A DNA stretch of 64,000 bases, from NCBI GenBank assembly GCA_017506865.1, contig JAFCMP010000101.1, positions 62,001 through 126,000 on the forward strand. Reading direction: 5' to 3'. Positions 55,501 through 64,000 of this stretch are shown here, in pieces (position 1 is the first letter of the stretch; every line of letters begins with the position of its first letter). This DNA comes from Tribonema minus (taxonomy: Eukaryota > Sar > Xanthophyceae > Tribonematales > Tribonemataceae). Below the pieces are notes generated by a model that saw only the letters and a list, made by a program, of their open reading frames with translations, was not told the DNA's origin and ran no database searches. The translations under genes and the position numbers were made by a program.

Positions 55501-58500
55501 GAGGCTCAGGCTGCATGGTCCGTTGACAGCTGACAGTGTAAGGCATCTGTCAGAACCACCTCCTGCAAGTTCAGCTTGGGTACTAATTTAAAAGACACTC
55601 CAGCAGCTGCTCCTGCACCAGCTTGCTCGTTGGCATTTTTCAAAAAGCCGACAAAAAGCCGGGGCATCGATCAGTTCTGCTAACCGGCTAGCCGAAGCCG
55701 ATTGCCAATGGCTTACTACTAGCCGATGGTCGGCTGACAACTCTCAGACTGCCAGTGGTAGCAGTAACTCGTATATGACTACTAGTAGTATTTGCATTGA
55801 ACAATGTTCACTGACTGCCACTGGCAGGTCCAAGTTGCTCAATGAGTTCAAAAACTTTTGATAACTAAGTCTTCTTGAATCGAAATAAACATTAATTTCA
55901 AATATCAATTATCAATACCGTTTAAAATAAGCATAAAATACTACATATAAGGAATCATAAATTAAATATCATGATTCAGGAATGATGATATCAAAGCCAG
56001 ACTCTGACAGGCACAGTGCCACAGCGAATGCTGCAGCAGGATCTTGAGACCATCAATATAATAATAGCATGTTGAACTTGGACTTGAACATGCATATCAG
56101 TTGTGAACTTTAGCCAACTACGGAAATTCAATTCCACACTCAGTCTGAAGTTTGAAGAGTGCTCAGTGCTCATCATGAAATTCCAACTAAAGTTGTGATG
56201 TTATCATGATGGGCATCAAATTACCAACTTGAATGAGTCTCTCAGACTGGTCGACAGCCATCTTCAAGTTGAACTCGCAACGAGCTCCCCACGCCGGGGC
56301 TGCCCATGACCGTGCGCGCTAAGCCCCACCCACGGCGGCAACAACAGCTGCCAATGTTACCAAAAAAAACCTTCTTCAACGCTTAAGGGTCTTTTTATCC
56401 CATGCTGAAGTGGGACTTGAACATGGACTTCGATTGGGAATGTTGCCAAGTAGGGACTTCAAGGTTCAATTATTCCTAAATTGAAGTTTGAAAGGGCTTG
56501 GTGCATTGACGGCATCTCACAGGGACGGCTCCGATATAAGAGCGCTCGATATAAGAGCGGTCACGCTATAAGAGCGGTGTGACGGCTGAACACGGATCTG
56601 GTGGATATAAGAGCGGTTTGGTGCTGATCGGGGCTGACCGCTCTTATATCGTGTCCACCTACCACTAGCCGCCTCACGAACGATGCCTGAAAAGCGGTTT
56701 TTGCGTGATATCCAACAAAGCTCGAGCGCGTATCGATCAGTCACAGCGTATAGCGCACGGTGCTATTGCTACGGCTTAATTCGAAGCCAGGTTCAACTGT
56801 TGGCACACTAACCCTAGTTACATACTTCAAACCCTAGGTCTAGGGTTGAATTAGCCTAGGGTTAGCCCTAACCCTACTTAAGCCCCAGCACGATATAAAA
56901 GCGGTCACAGTATAAGAGCGGTGAGGCTGGCGGGACGGACCTGCTCTTATATCGTGACCCCCCCTGTACGTATGGACTTGTATTTATAAAGGCCCAAGGG
57001 AGGCCGGGTTGCCTATGCAATCGAAAAGCTTGCGTCAACGCAGCAGCCTAGTCTGCGCTGTGCCCTAGGAGTTTGGATACCGGCGCCGCAACACAGCCCA
57101 GCATTCGCGCTCCACGTGTGTATGCCATGACGCGCTCCGCCAACTCCCGCGCCAGCGATATGCTCAGCTCAATGTGGATCTGACGCTTAGCTAACCCGGC
57201 CTTGCGTAACACATCTGCCTTCCCCCCCCCTGAGCACAGTGCTGAGTGCATTGCCAACTCCTTAACAAAAAGGCTTGTCTGCTTGCCCAGCCGTCCGTAC
57301 GACTCCTGCACGAATGGCACAACAGCCCAAGATGACGTCAAGGTGCCGGTGTGGTGCTTGACCTTCGCGTCCTCCCCCACCCCAGCAGCATAGCCGTCCG
57401 TGTTCGAGGCATTTGTTTTGCCTGTCAGGTACGAGCTCGACCCCCCCTGTACTTAGTAACCAACGTCAAGACTGGGCTTTTCACCTATCAGTAATAAGCT
57501 CATCATGTAAGAATGTTGGCAGGGTTCAGCCAGACTTGCCCATTGGCAATTTGAATGCGTTTTGATGCAGCCTGCCAGTGGGTCTATTTTCCCAATTCAT
57601 GTATTTATTAATTCAAATCGAACTCAGGTCCCGTGCAATGTTTGCAATGCAAATCTTGATGTCACAGTTCCTGCCAGACTGAGTGGCCGGGCCTACACAC
57701 GGTTACTACTAGTGCCCCGGCGCAAACACTCAAGGCTTCAAGTTGTGACGGCAGTAACTTAACTTGCGATGCTGCGCCCACCATGTCATGGCGCAGGCCT
57801 TCCTGAACGCCAAGAAGTACCACCGCTGGCACAGTCCTGTGAGCGGCCACGTAGTCCGCACAGTCAATGTCAAGGGCACCTACTACTCCGGCCTTCAGGG
57901 CGCGCCTGTGGACCCCACGCCCCCCGATGGTTCCCAGGTGAGCATGACCAACCTGAATGAGTGTGAGACTGAGCGTTCAGGACCGACGGTCATCATGCAA
58001 CCTCCTTTGGACTCTCAGTACAGTAACTGTTACAGTAGGTACTGCTGCGACTCAGCATCATAAGAGACCCTGACCCCAATGCCAGCGTTTTTTAGGCTTG
58101 CCCTAGTCGGTTTTTCCCTGGCGCAAACCCTTGCTTGCACGGATTGCTGGCGTGCGCTGTACTCCACAGCAGGTGACAGCGAGACGCGTGCCAGTCGCCT
58201 GATATACAGTCGTGCTTGCCTACCGAGCGCTCCACCGCAACATGGGCGCTAGCGGTTAAGAAACCATTTTTCGTATTGGGACCTCTCGGGTTTGACAGCA
58301 GCGTTGATGCACACCACGCCTGCTAGAGGCGGTGCGCTGCATTGCTACCACTATGGTGCCGACAATATACATTCATGCTAGCTACTGCCTGGCCCCGCGT
58401 CGTCGCTGTGTCTTACGGCGCGCGCCTTGATCATTTATTCAGAAAACTAAAAACAGTTGCGCACGCTGAAAACCTATCAACTCCGCCGCAACACTATGGT

Positions 58501-60177
58501 TTGCGGTGCTGATGGGCGTGATGGATAGCCCCTGCTGCACTTAATGGAAGTATGCACGGGTTCAGCCTACAGCCACCGCTATCGTGGGGCTGCAATAGGA
58601 AGAACTGATTTCTGTTTTCTGTTTTTAACCCGTTCATGAGGTGGTGAGCTCTTCAGCCCGAATTAATGCATACTTTTGTAGCCCTGGGTGCATACATGAG
58701 TTCCTGTTAAGAAACCTATAGCTAACTCGGCAGTGTGATGAGTTGATTCCTTTGGCGCAATTCAATATCATTTGTTTCAAACGAAACTCGCGCGCGCTTG
58801 CGGGACCAAAGAAAAAAGTTTGAACGCCGGATTTAGGGCTAGGGTCTCATAAGTATGTTGTACAGGGCTTGTCACCAGCAACTTGAAGCCTTGAAGCTTA
58901 ACGCATTCTGTACAGCCACATCCAAGTGTGAATTGTGAACCGCATTCTCAGACTGTACATCGCTCTGATTTCACATGCATAGCTCACGCAATAGACCAAC
59001 GCAGGTACTGCAAAAGGCCTTCATCGTACCGCACGTGCCACTGCCGGTGGCGATGGCGCAGCGGCTCGTCATCTTAGACTAGTAGTCATGGCATTGCACA
59101 GCCACTCTTTCCATGACAAGTCGGCGTGCTGAGCGATCCTGCCAGTGGGTTCAACTTGCTTCTTACAACTTGAAGCTCGGCGCGATCTGATTGGCTGCAC
59201 CATGTGCCACCAGACTGAGTGGTTTCTGCAGTGAATCAATCTGAGACTCGTTCTCTTAATTGTTCCTCTGAGCCACAGCCCTCCAATTTGAAAGCCTGAA
59301 CCCAGGCCCTCTAAGGCAGTGAGGGCGCAGTGAATCCATCTGGTCCGGGGGTATACATATATGCCACTGCCAGCCTGTCAGGGCCTGAGTGTACTTGCGT
59401 GTTTTCGCTAGATAAAAAAAAGCGGCTGTACACTGACAGTGTTGGAACGGGCCCTCTTGGACTCAGTCTACAGTGACTAGCCTGCAGCATCAGCCTGAGG
59501 CCTTCCAGGCTGGACCTCTCAGACTGGTCATCGTGCAACTGCCTGTTAGTAAATTACAGTATACTCGTACTATAGACTCAGTCTAATATATTATCCAGCA
59601 CTTGTTCGTCACGAGCTTTATGATGAAATTGCCGCGGCGTTGCATTGACGTTTTTTATATTTATATTATACTCCTTTAAGTTATAATTGAAAACATTAGA
59701 AATGTTACAGGTACTGTAACTGTTGGCAGGACATGTGCACCTGGCAGTGCCAGTGGCATGCGGTACTTGCAATACCATTCAGTGAATGCTCAAGCTACAG
59801 TACGAGTAGCTGTATATATTGACCCCTGCAACTCTTTGGCACGCGTGCTCTCCACCGCTTCTATCCAGGGCTACATCGCGCATGTGGCAGCGCGCGCAGT
59901 CATCATCATCCAGGCGGCAGAGCCCGTTGGCCTCATTGCCATTGTGCCGGTGGGGATGGCAGAGGTGTCGTCCTGCCGCATCGCCGAGAAGTTCGAAAAC
60001 GCCACTGAGGATGAGGGAATTCCCGTGGAGAAGGGCGAGGAGCTGGGCTACTTCCAGTACGGTGGCTCCACACACCTGGTCATTACCCGCCGCGGTGTTG
60101 TGCAGGATTTTGATGTGGAACCGGGTGGCAAAATCAAAATGGGCCAGCAGATCGCACTCTGTCAGCCTGAGGTGTAA
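49555..60177 (+). CDS. Phosphatidylserine decarboxylase-family enzyme (PSDC + PSD domains), three exons
   Basis: Exons 49555-50397, 57797-57937 and 59869-60177 join in phase to 430 residues ending in TAA. The N-terminal PSDC-type domain has YTIEDLLWAINAVLD and GLVGFPINAILALTMGTPAG, with ILNAWSEFLNSPES. The PSD domain has WNEFFIRPL, PRPIAG, ITSACDSRV, KYHRWHSPVSG (His290, His293), GYIAHVAARAVIIIQ, VGMAEVSSC, KGEELGYFQYGGST and a C-terminal GQQIALCQ. In this family the proenzyme cleaves itself in the (G/L)GS(S/T) motif (here Ser395) to form a pyruvoyl cofactor. The same two-domain layout and length occur in fungal enzymes including PsiD, a tryptophan decarboxylase, so the substrate may be phosphatidylserine or an aromatic amino acid. 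No targeting peptide is obvious. Intron 1 is 7.4 kb and holds retrotransposons. Confidence 0.9.
50690..51229 (-). pseudogene. C-terminal restriction-like endonuclease region of the R2-like element
   Basis: The frame continues the previous one after a frameshift near 51190. It contains an acidic SIDPGCLF...GIVLDTSVRAPTAS pattern, reminiscent of the PD-(D/E)xK-type core. GEDAKVKHH and FVPFVQESYGRLGKQTSLFV follow, the conserved tail of such elements. It stops at 50690. The endonuclease assignment rests on motif order, not on a complete active-site match. Confidence 0.65.
51156..52603 (-). pseudogene. Linker region of the R2-like element, in two frames
   Basis: 52603-52330 reads MGFLARVVDTALSETW...LTDIAVPLRRHGCR. 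The protein then moves to another frame with LPERRGGLGMPLLGLLAPAA (52346 onward) and continues through an Ala-rich, acidic segment (GGQEDDDDDWEAYADEI). It ends with CPWRC...H...C, a CCHC-like cluster, followed by RGHNATHTAQKRC. This CCHC then (K/R)HN-like order precedes the restriction-like endonuclease in R2-type elements. Confidence 0.75.
52578..53603 (-). pseudogene. Reverse transcriptase domain of the R2-like element
   Basis: The frame begins inside the RT fingers (RPIACSSVWRRLLGSTAAR). It continues with QFGVGYRSGVEHVAARARVW, motif A LDCENAFNSVDR, motif B LGCQQGDPLGPLYF, motif C FLDD and the thumb sequence SVGVPVGHPAYV. This matches non-LTR reverse transcriptases. After about 52660 the protein continues in another frame (GNHLQAAQFILRRSLTKRM), so there is a frameshift. 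The catalytic Asp residues of motifs A and C are intact. Confidence 0.88.
53613..56515. other. AT-richer intron sequence of the PSD gene
   Basis: There is no coding signal. The stretch is clearly richer in A/T than the rest and is dominated by degenerate CACTGACAG/CTGTCAGTG words (54300-54780) and recurring palindromic TACTAGTAGTA motifs (53655, 53932, 54005, 55777). It probably consists of old repeats. Confidence 0.5.
56525..56960. repeat. Inverted-repeat blocks built from CGATATAAGAGCGGT
   Basis: Block 1 (56529-56662) has four direct GATATAAGAGCGG-like units, ending in an inverted GACCGCTCTTATATCGTG. Block 2 (56890-56958) has CACGATATAAAAGCGGTC at one end and CCTGCTCTTATATCGTG at the other, about 68 bp in all. 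Between the blocks lie CCCTAA/TAGGG tracts. This looks like a small fold-back or MITE family. Confidence 0.7.
56970..57438 (-). mobile_element. Second, strongly 5'-truncated copy of the R2-like element
   Basis: 469 bp nearly identical to 50612-51080, flanked by a perfect 14-bp target duplication GACCCCCCCTGTAC (56956-56969 and 57439-57452). It contains only the C-terminal endonuclease-tail coding region and the 3' end. Truncation at the 5' end with target duplication is the classic product of target-primed reverse transcription. Confidence 0.93.
57938..59868. other. Second intron of the PSD gene
   Basis: 1.9 kb between exons 2 and 3 with a GTGAGC donor and a CTATCCAG acceptor. No element or coding sequence was recognised; the right third is A/T-rich. 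Confidence 0.6.
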
Positions 60178-61420
60178 TGCTCAGGCTGATGTGTGCCTCG
60201 AACAAAAGAGGGAGCGATGATGTTCATTGAAAGATTGCAACGTCGCCATCAAGTTGAACGTCCCATTAATGCTGAGGTGCGCGCGCGCATTCATGGTGCA
60301 GCAGCAGATTTCCAATCATGAGAACTACTGGTAATAGCAGGGGCCGGAACACGCAAGTTGAAGTTGAATGCCATGTTGGGAGACTCTCGGAGGGAGGCAT
60401 CAGAGAGTACACTCAGAGTGTCAGTCTCTGGCTGACTCTGGCAGAAGAGTCAGACTCTAGACCTCAGACTCAGTCTGAGTCAGACGCATTTCCCAAGATG
60501 ACCAATCGGTCGTGGTCAGCGTCGCACTGATTCGAATAATATGATATCTGTGTGCGTGATCACGCTAGAAGCGTTTTGCTGCCTGGCTGTTCCCAGTTTC
60601 AGCGTGGTCAAGTCAACAGTCACTGTGTGCGTCCAGGTGTTGTCGACATATTTGCCATGCACGTATCTCGGTACCTGGACGCACAACTGGGGATGCATAT
60701 GATATGGAAGTTGCAGTTAATATGCAGAAGAACTCAATCTTGATGTGATGGCTTTTTCTCTTCCTTCACAGCAGATTTGTGTCTTCTAGCAGGTTGGCAG
60801 ATGCACGCGCTATCCATGACATGATACTTGAGAGCACAGGATCGTGCAAATACTTTGGCGCGCAAATCTACGGTGGCAATCAGTTGTACGACACGATCTG
60901 CATTCAAAGTCATCTGCTGCAGCCAATGGCTAGCCGGCTCTCAAGTTGTGCGCCTGCCATGCCATGTGGCATAGCTGTGTGCGCACTGTGTCACCGACAG
61001 GGGCCTGATGAGCCGTCTGAGAGACAAGGCCACGTAGCGAGGGGGCTTCGCACTTGTGTCCTGTCCAAAACGATTCGTCTGATTCAGTGCCAACTTTGAA
61101 TGCTGCCAAGCCAATGGCTGACGTGCTTGAGATGCCAGGCAATACTTGACTGATCACATCAGCATCTCACACTGTTGGTGTGGATTACCTTTGAGGCACA
61201 TACCTTTGAGGCACATCGACGCCTTCAAAATTCAGTGCATCACCGACGCACATATCATGATAAAAATACTTTAATATATCTTCGACGAGAATGCGTGGGC
61301 GCACACCACACACCAAACCGCTATAATATCTGACGACGTTACTACAAGTAGGTCTGCCTTCAAGTTGAGGTTTCTTCCATCTGACAAACATCTTCGTCTG
61401 CAGTGCTTGCCTAGCCGCCC
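60178..61420. other. Intergenic stretch downstream of the PSD gene
   Basis: No supported exon. It includes dense CAGACTC/GAGTCTG-type words at 60375-60490 and hairpin copy B. Confidence 0.4.
60627..60684. repeat. Short hairpin element, copy B
   Basis: GTGCGTCCAGGT and ACCTGGACGCAC form a perfect 12-bp inverted repeat around about 34 bp. The left arm with TGTTGTCGA matches copy A at 40929. Confidence 0.7.
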
Positions 61421-61424
61421 GGAT

Positions 61425-61605
61425 ATACCATGAGTGACTCCTGGACGAATGGCACAAACTTACAAGGCCCAAAATGACGGCAAGGCGCCTGTGTGGTGCT
61501 TGACCTTTGCGTTACCCCACCCCGGCAGCATACCATTACTACTACAAACTACCATAGTAACGTCATCCATGATTGAGGCATTGAGCAATTCGGTACGCCT
61601 AGGCC
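61425..61605 (-). mobile_element. Diverged third fragment of the R2-like element
   Basis: The segment aligns with 50940-51080 (shared CACGAATGGCACAA / GACGAATGGCACAA, GGTGTGGTGCTTGACCTT-like and CCCACCCCAGCAGCATA-like stretches). It has many substitutions and small indels, so it is an older insertion than the copies in the PSD intron. Confidence 0.75.
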
Positions 61606-62411
61606 TCATCAAGTACGGTGCACCACCATGTTAGGAGGAGCCGCTGGCGGAGCGGCGGCGCGGAAGGCGAGGATGCACAGGGGACACTGAGGGCACAGCA
61701 GCACCGCACGCTCAACCTGTCAGCCTGGCTACAGCCCGAGGACTAGAGAGCGGATTTCGCTCCACCGCGGGCCTGTGGCGAACAAGGCCAGACACGCAGC
61801 GTGGGTCGCCGGTGACAGCAAGTAAGCCTCGCATTGATTTTGCTAAAGCTACCTACGCACACAGCGACATCGGCCGAAGCACAAGAAGGGCAAACTAAAC
61901 CAAAAAAAAAAAAAGAAAACATCAGACGATATCGCCGTCGACGGATCGGGAAGGGGGAACCTAGGGCACACTGGATCGCAGGACAGTAGATAGCAGTTCA
62001 CCAGATTAAGGTTTGAACGCTTGCTGACCAGCTTGATTTGCAGCCGCACAAGGGACCTCGCCTGGCAGAGACTGACTGCATTCAGCACACGCACAGACAC
62101 GACAGGATCACGACACTGCAGCGGCAAGGACACGAATTGCACAGCATTGCATTCAACCTAGCTGCCTTGTGTTGGTCAGAGGCAGAGAGCTTGAGCACAC
62201 CGACTCGTTCCACCACCGCTCGTTTCACGACGGCGGGAAAAGCACCTCACCAGATACACCAGAGCAGGGTGTGATCTTGAACTGGAAGTGGTATAGCTGT
62301 GCAAGGACGTGTTCGCGGTAGGCAGCCGCGCTTTCGAGATCGAGCCTGGGCTTTTTTTTTTTTTTTTTTTTTTTTTTTTTCTCTCGCCCCTCAAAGTCGC
62401 CTTTCAAAGCT
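61606..62411. other. Intergenic or 5' region before the Pro-rich frame
   Basis: No exon was recognised. It contains a short A run (about 61900) and a T tract of about 30 bases (62351-62380) just upstream of the ATG at 62412. Confidence 0.45.
62351..62380 (+). repeat. Poly-T tract
   Basis: About 30 consecutive T residues. It could be the reverse of a poly-A tail from an insertion on the minus strand, or a simple homopolymer. Confidence 0.9.
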
Positions 62412-64000
62412 ATGGCCCTCCACTGGCTTACCAGCCCTACCTCACATGGGGAGGGGTCACCTCTGAAACGCAAACGGGGACAGCGCAACCACGGGCTGAA
62501 TACTGGCTTGTGGTGGTGGCAGGTCAAAGCTGCACGCCAATCTGACACACGCCGCAGACGCCGCCATGGTGTTGGCCGTTGGGTACGCCTAGCGATACCG
62601 CCGCCGCCACCGATCCCGGGCCCGCCGCCAATCCCGGGCCCGCCGCCGATTCCAGGCCCGCCGCCGATACCGGGCCCGCCACCGATCCCGGGCCCGCCGC
62701 CGATACCGGGCCCGCCGCCGATCCCGGGTCCGCCACCGATTCCGGGCCCGCCGCCGATACCCGGCCCGCCACCACCTCAGCTGATGGCCCAGAGCTCTAG
62801 ACCGCGGCCGATGCCAGAGGTGCCAGTATGCAGTCAGGTTGCAGAGCTGTGCAGAAGCATGCGCAGACTACACTTGTCGTCAGCCGACTCGGACGAGCCT
62901 CAGGGCAGTGGCAGCCATGCGCACGTCAAGAAGCGCCGCCGCCATCTGACCAGCCCAGGTGCCAGTAATCACTGTAACAGGGGATGCTCACAGACGAAGC
63001 GCCCGCGGCATCAGCCTGCCAGTGACTCGGAGGCTCAAGCGGCGAGTTTACGGGAGGCACTGCCGCCAACAGCGATAATTGTACTGAGCTTGGTGGTACT
63101 ACCGCCACCAGCGGCAAGTACACGCCGTCGGGCGACACTGCCGCCGGATCCACCAGTAGCGACAACGCCAATGCCAAAACGACGATCGCGGCGGAAAACG
63201 CCTTTAGTGACGGCTGCCACTGCCGCACCAGCGGCGGGGCCCGCACCGGCCAACCAGGTGGTTGCACAGCCACGGACGACTGTCACAGCCGCCGCTGCAT
63301 GCGGTCGCAAGGTTACCTCCGACTTAACGGCGGCGGCAACGCCACGTGCGGCAGACATGGTGCCAAAACCACCGGCAGCCGCTGCCGCATCAGATGGCCA
63401 ACGCGGGGCAGCTGCATCCCGGCGGGGTCGGCGCCGCGGCGCCAATGCTGGGCCGCCCCTGGGCCGCCTCGGAAGCATTGGCAGCATCAACCGCCCAGAG
63501 TCGCCGTGTGGCAAACTGAGTGCGCTGGCAAAGGCGGTCACCATGACCGTGCCCGTACCGATGGAAGTTGGCGAACCTACCAGTGGGCCAGCGGGTCACC
63601 AGAGACGGATCACGTCGCGGCCTTCGCAGCCAGCTAGCAGCGGCGCCTCTCCCCAGTGGCATCCCGGTCCTCAGCCGATGGAGGTCACCGCAGCGGCAAC
63701 CCCATGTGCTGCAGACATGGTGACAACAGCACCAGCGGCCGCTGCTGCACCGGGCGGCGAACGTGGGGCGGCTGCACCCCGGCGGGGTCGGCGCCGCGCC
63801 AGCGCCCAAAGCACTGGCAGCGTCACCCGCCCAGAGCCACAGTCTGGCGGTGCGCTGGCAAAGCCGGTCACCGTGACCATGCCTGTACCGATGGAAGTTG
63901 GCGAACCTGGGCCGGCGGGTCACCAGAGACAAATCACGTCCCGGTTTTTGCAGCCAGCTGGCAGCGGCGCCTCTCTGTCAGGCGGCAGCGTCACCTCTGA
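62412..64000 (+). CDS. Long Pro/Ala/Arg-rich open frame with IPGPPP repeats, continues past window
   Basis: From ATG 62412 the frame is open for 529 codons to the last base. It starts MALHWLTSPTSHGEGSPLKR, with a basic KRKR cluster and RRRRRHGVGRW. About ten hexapeptide repeats IPGPPP follow, alternating ATA/ATC/ATT codons (62595-62780). Serine and basic clusters (KKRRRH) come next, then an imperfect internal duplication of about 115 residues: 63340-63650 and 63690-63980. Both units carry ADMV, RRGRRR, PVPMEVGEP and GHQR. Many differences between the two units are synonymous, which supports coding. No known domain was seen. It could be a nuclear or cell-wall-type protein or the N-terminal ORF of a retroelement. 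An intron acceptor at 62522 is an alternative start of the coding part. Confidence 0.55.
   Translation, partial: MALHWLTSPTSHGEGSPLKRKRGQRNHGLNTGLWWWQVKAARQSDTRRRRRHGVGRWVRLAIPPPPPIPGPPPIPGPPPIPGPPPIPGPPPIPGPPPIPGPPPIPGPPPIPGPPPIPGPPPPQLMAQSSRPRPMPEVPVCSQVAELCRSMRRLHLSSADSDEPQGSGSHAHVKKRRRHLTSPGASNHCNRGCSQTKRPRHQPASDSEAQAASLREALPPTAIIVLSLVVLPPPAASTRRRATLPPDPPVATTPMPKRRSRRKTPLVTAATAAPAAGPAPANQVVAQPRTTVTAAAACGRKVTSDLTAAATPRAADMVPKPPAAAAASDGQRGAAASRRGRRRGANAGPPLGRLGSIGSINRPESPCGKLSALAKAVTMTVPVPMEVGEPTSGPAGHQRRITSRPSQPASSGASPQWHPGPQPMEVTAAATPCAADMVTTAPAAAAAPGGERGAAAPRRGRRRASAQSTGSVTRPEPQSGGALAKPVTVTMPVPMEVGEPGPAGHQRQITSRFLQPAGSGASLSGGSVTS
62595..62780 (+). repeat. 18-bp tandem repeat encoding IPGPPP
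   Basis: About ten units of the form AT(A/C/T)CC(G/C)GGCCCGCC(G/A)CC(G/A). The third positions vary while the peptide is kept. Confidence 0.95.

Overview
The window looks like a stretch of nuclear DNA from a unicellular eukaryote, most likely an alga. It is GC-rich, has many small exons with GT-AG introns (often GTGCG/GTGAG donors and GCAG acceptors), and its introns are full of short CCCTAA/TTAGGG tracts and CTTCAA/TTGAAG-rich DNA. Host genes end in TAG, TGA and TAA, so the standard code applies. The lineage (haptophyte, other secondary-plastid alga, green alga) is not resolved. No prokaryotic operon, tRNA, rRNA or CRISPR array was recognised.

Layout. 1-1447 (-): broken non-LTR reverse transcriptase. 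3398-10075 (-): six-exon RluA/RPUSD-type RNA pseudouridine synthase with a helical N-terminal extension. 10554-10823 (+): small KEN-box protein, divergent from it. 14515-17512 (-): PSMD9/Nas2 proteasome-assembly chaperone. 17780-18862 (+): atypical SDR (NmrA-like) reductase, divergent from PSMD9. 20412-21133 and 25739-26466: two near-identical ~0.73 kb terminal-inverted-repeat elements in opposite orientation, bracketing a three-exon membrane protein (22260-23625, -) and a second SDR copy interrupted by a TGA (24082-25149, +). 27760-41879 (+): fourteen-exon DH-PH-PDZ RhoGEF. 43196-48304: LTR retrotransposon with a Gag-like reading frame but no visible reverse transcriptase. 49555-60177 (+): phosphatidylserine-decarboxylase-family gene (PSDC + PSD domains, PsiD-like architecture) whose 7.4 kb first intron holds two insertions of an R2-like (RLE-type) retrotransposon in antisense. 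A third, older fragment lies at 61.4 kb. 62412-64000 (+): long open frame with IPGPPP repeats, running off the window.

The most unusual signal is a recurring architecture in three unrelated genes (pseudouridine synthase, PSMD9, RhoGEF). Splice-acceptor plus exon-start sequences are tandemly copied UPSTREAM of the working exon, and exon-end plus splice-donor sequences are tandemly copied DOWNSTREAM. Up to seven copies occur, with spacing of about 60-200 bp characteristic of each site. I call these splice-junction echoes. In most cases the copy that joins in phase and keeps the complete domain is the one next to the exon body. The PSD and SDR genes do not show them. All exon models below were derived by hand from reading-frame phase, splice sites and domain continuity; none was confirmed by transcripts.
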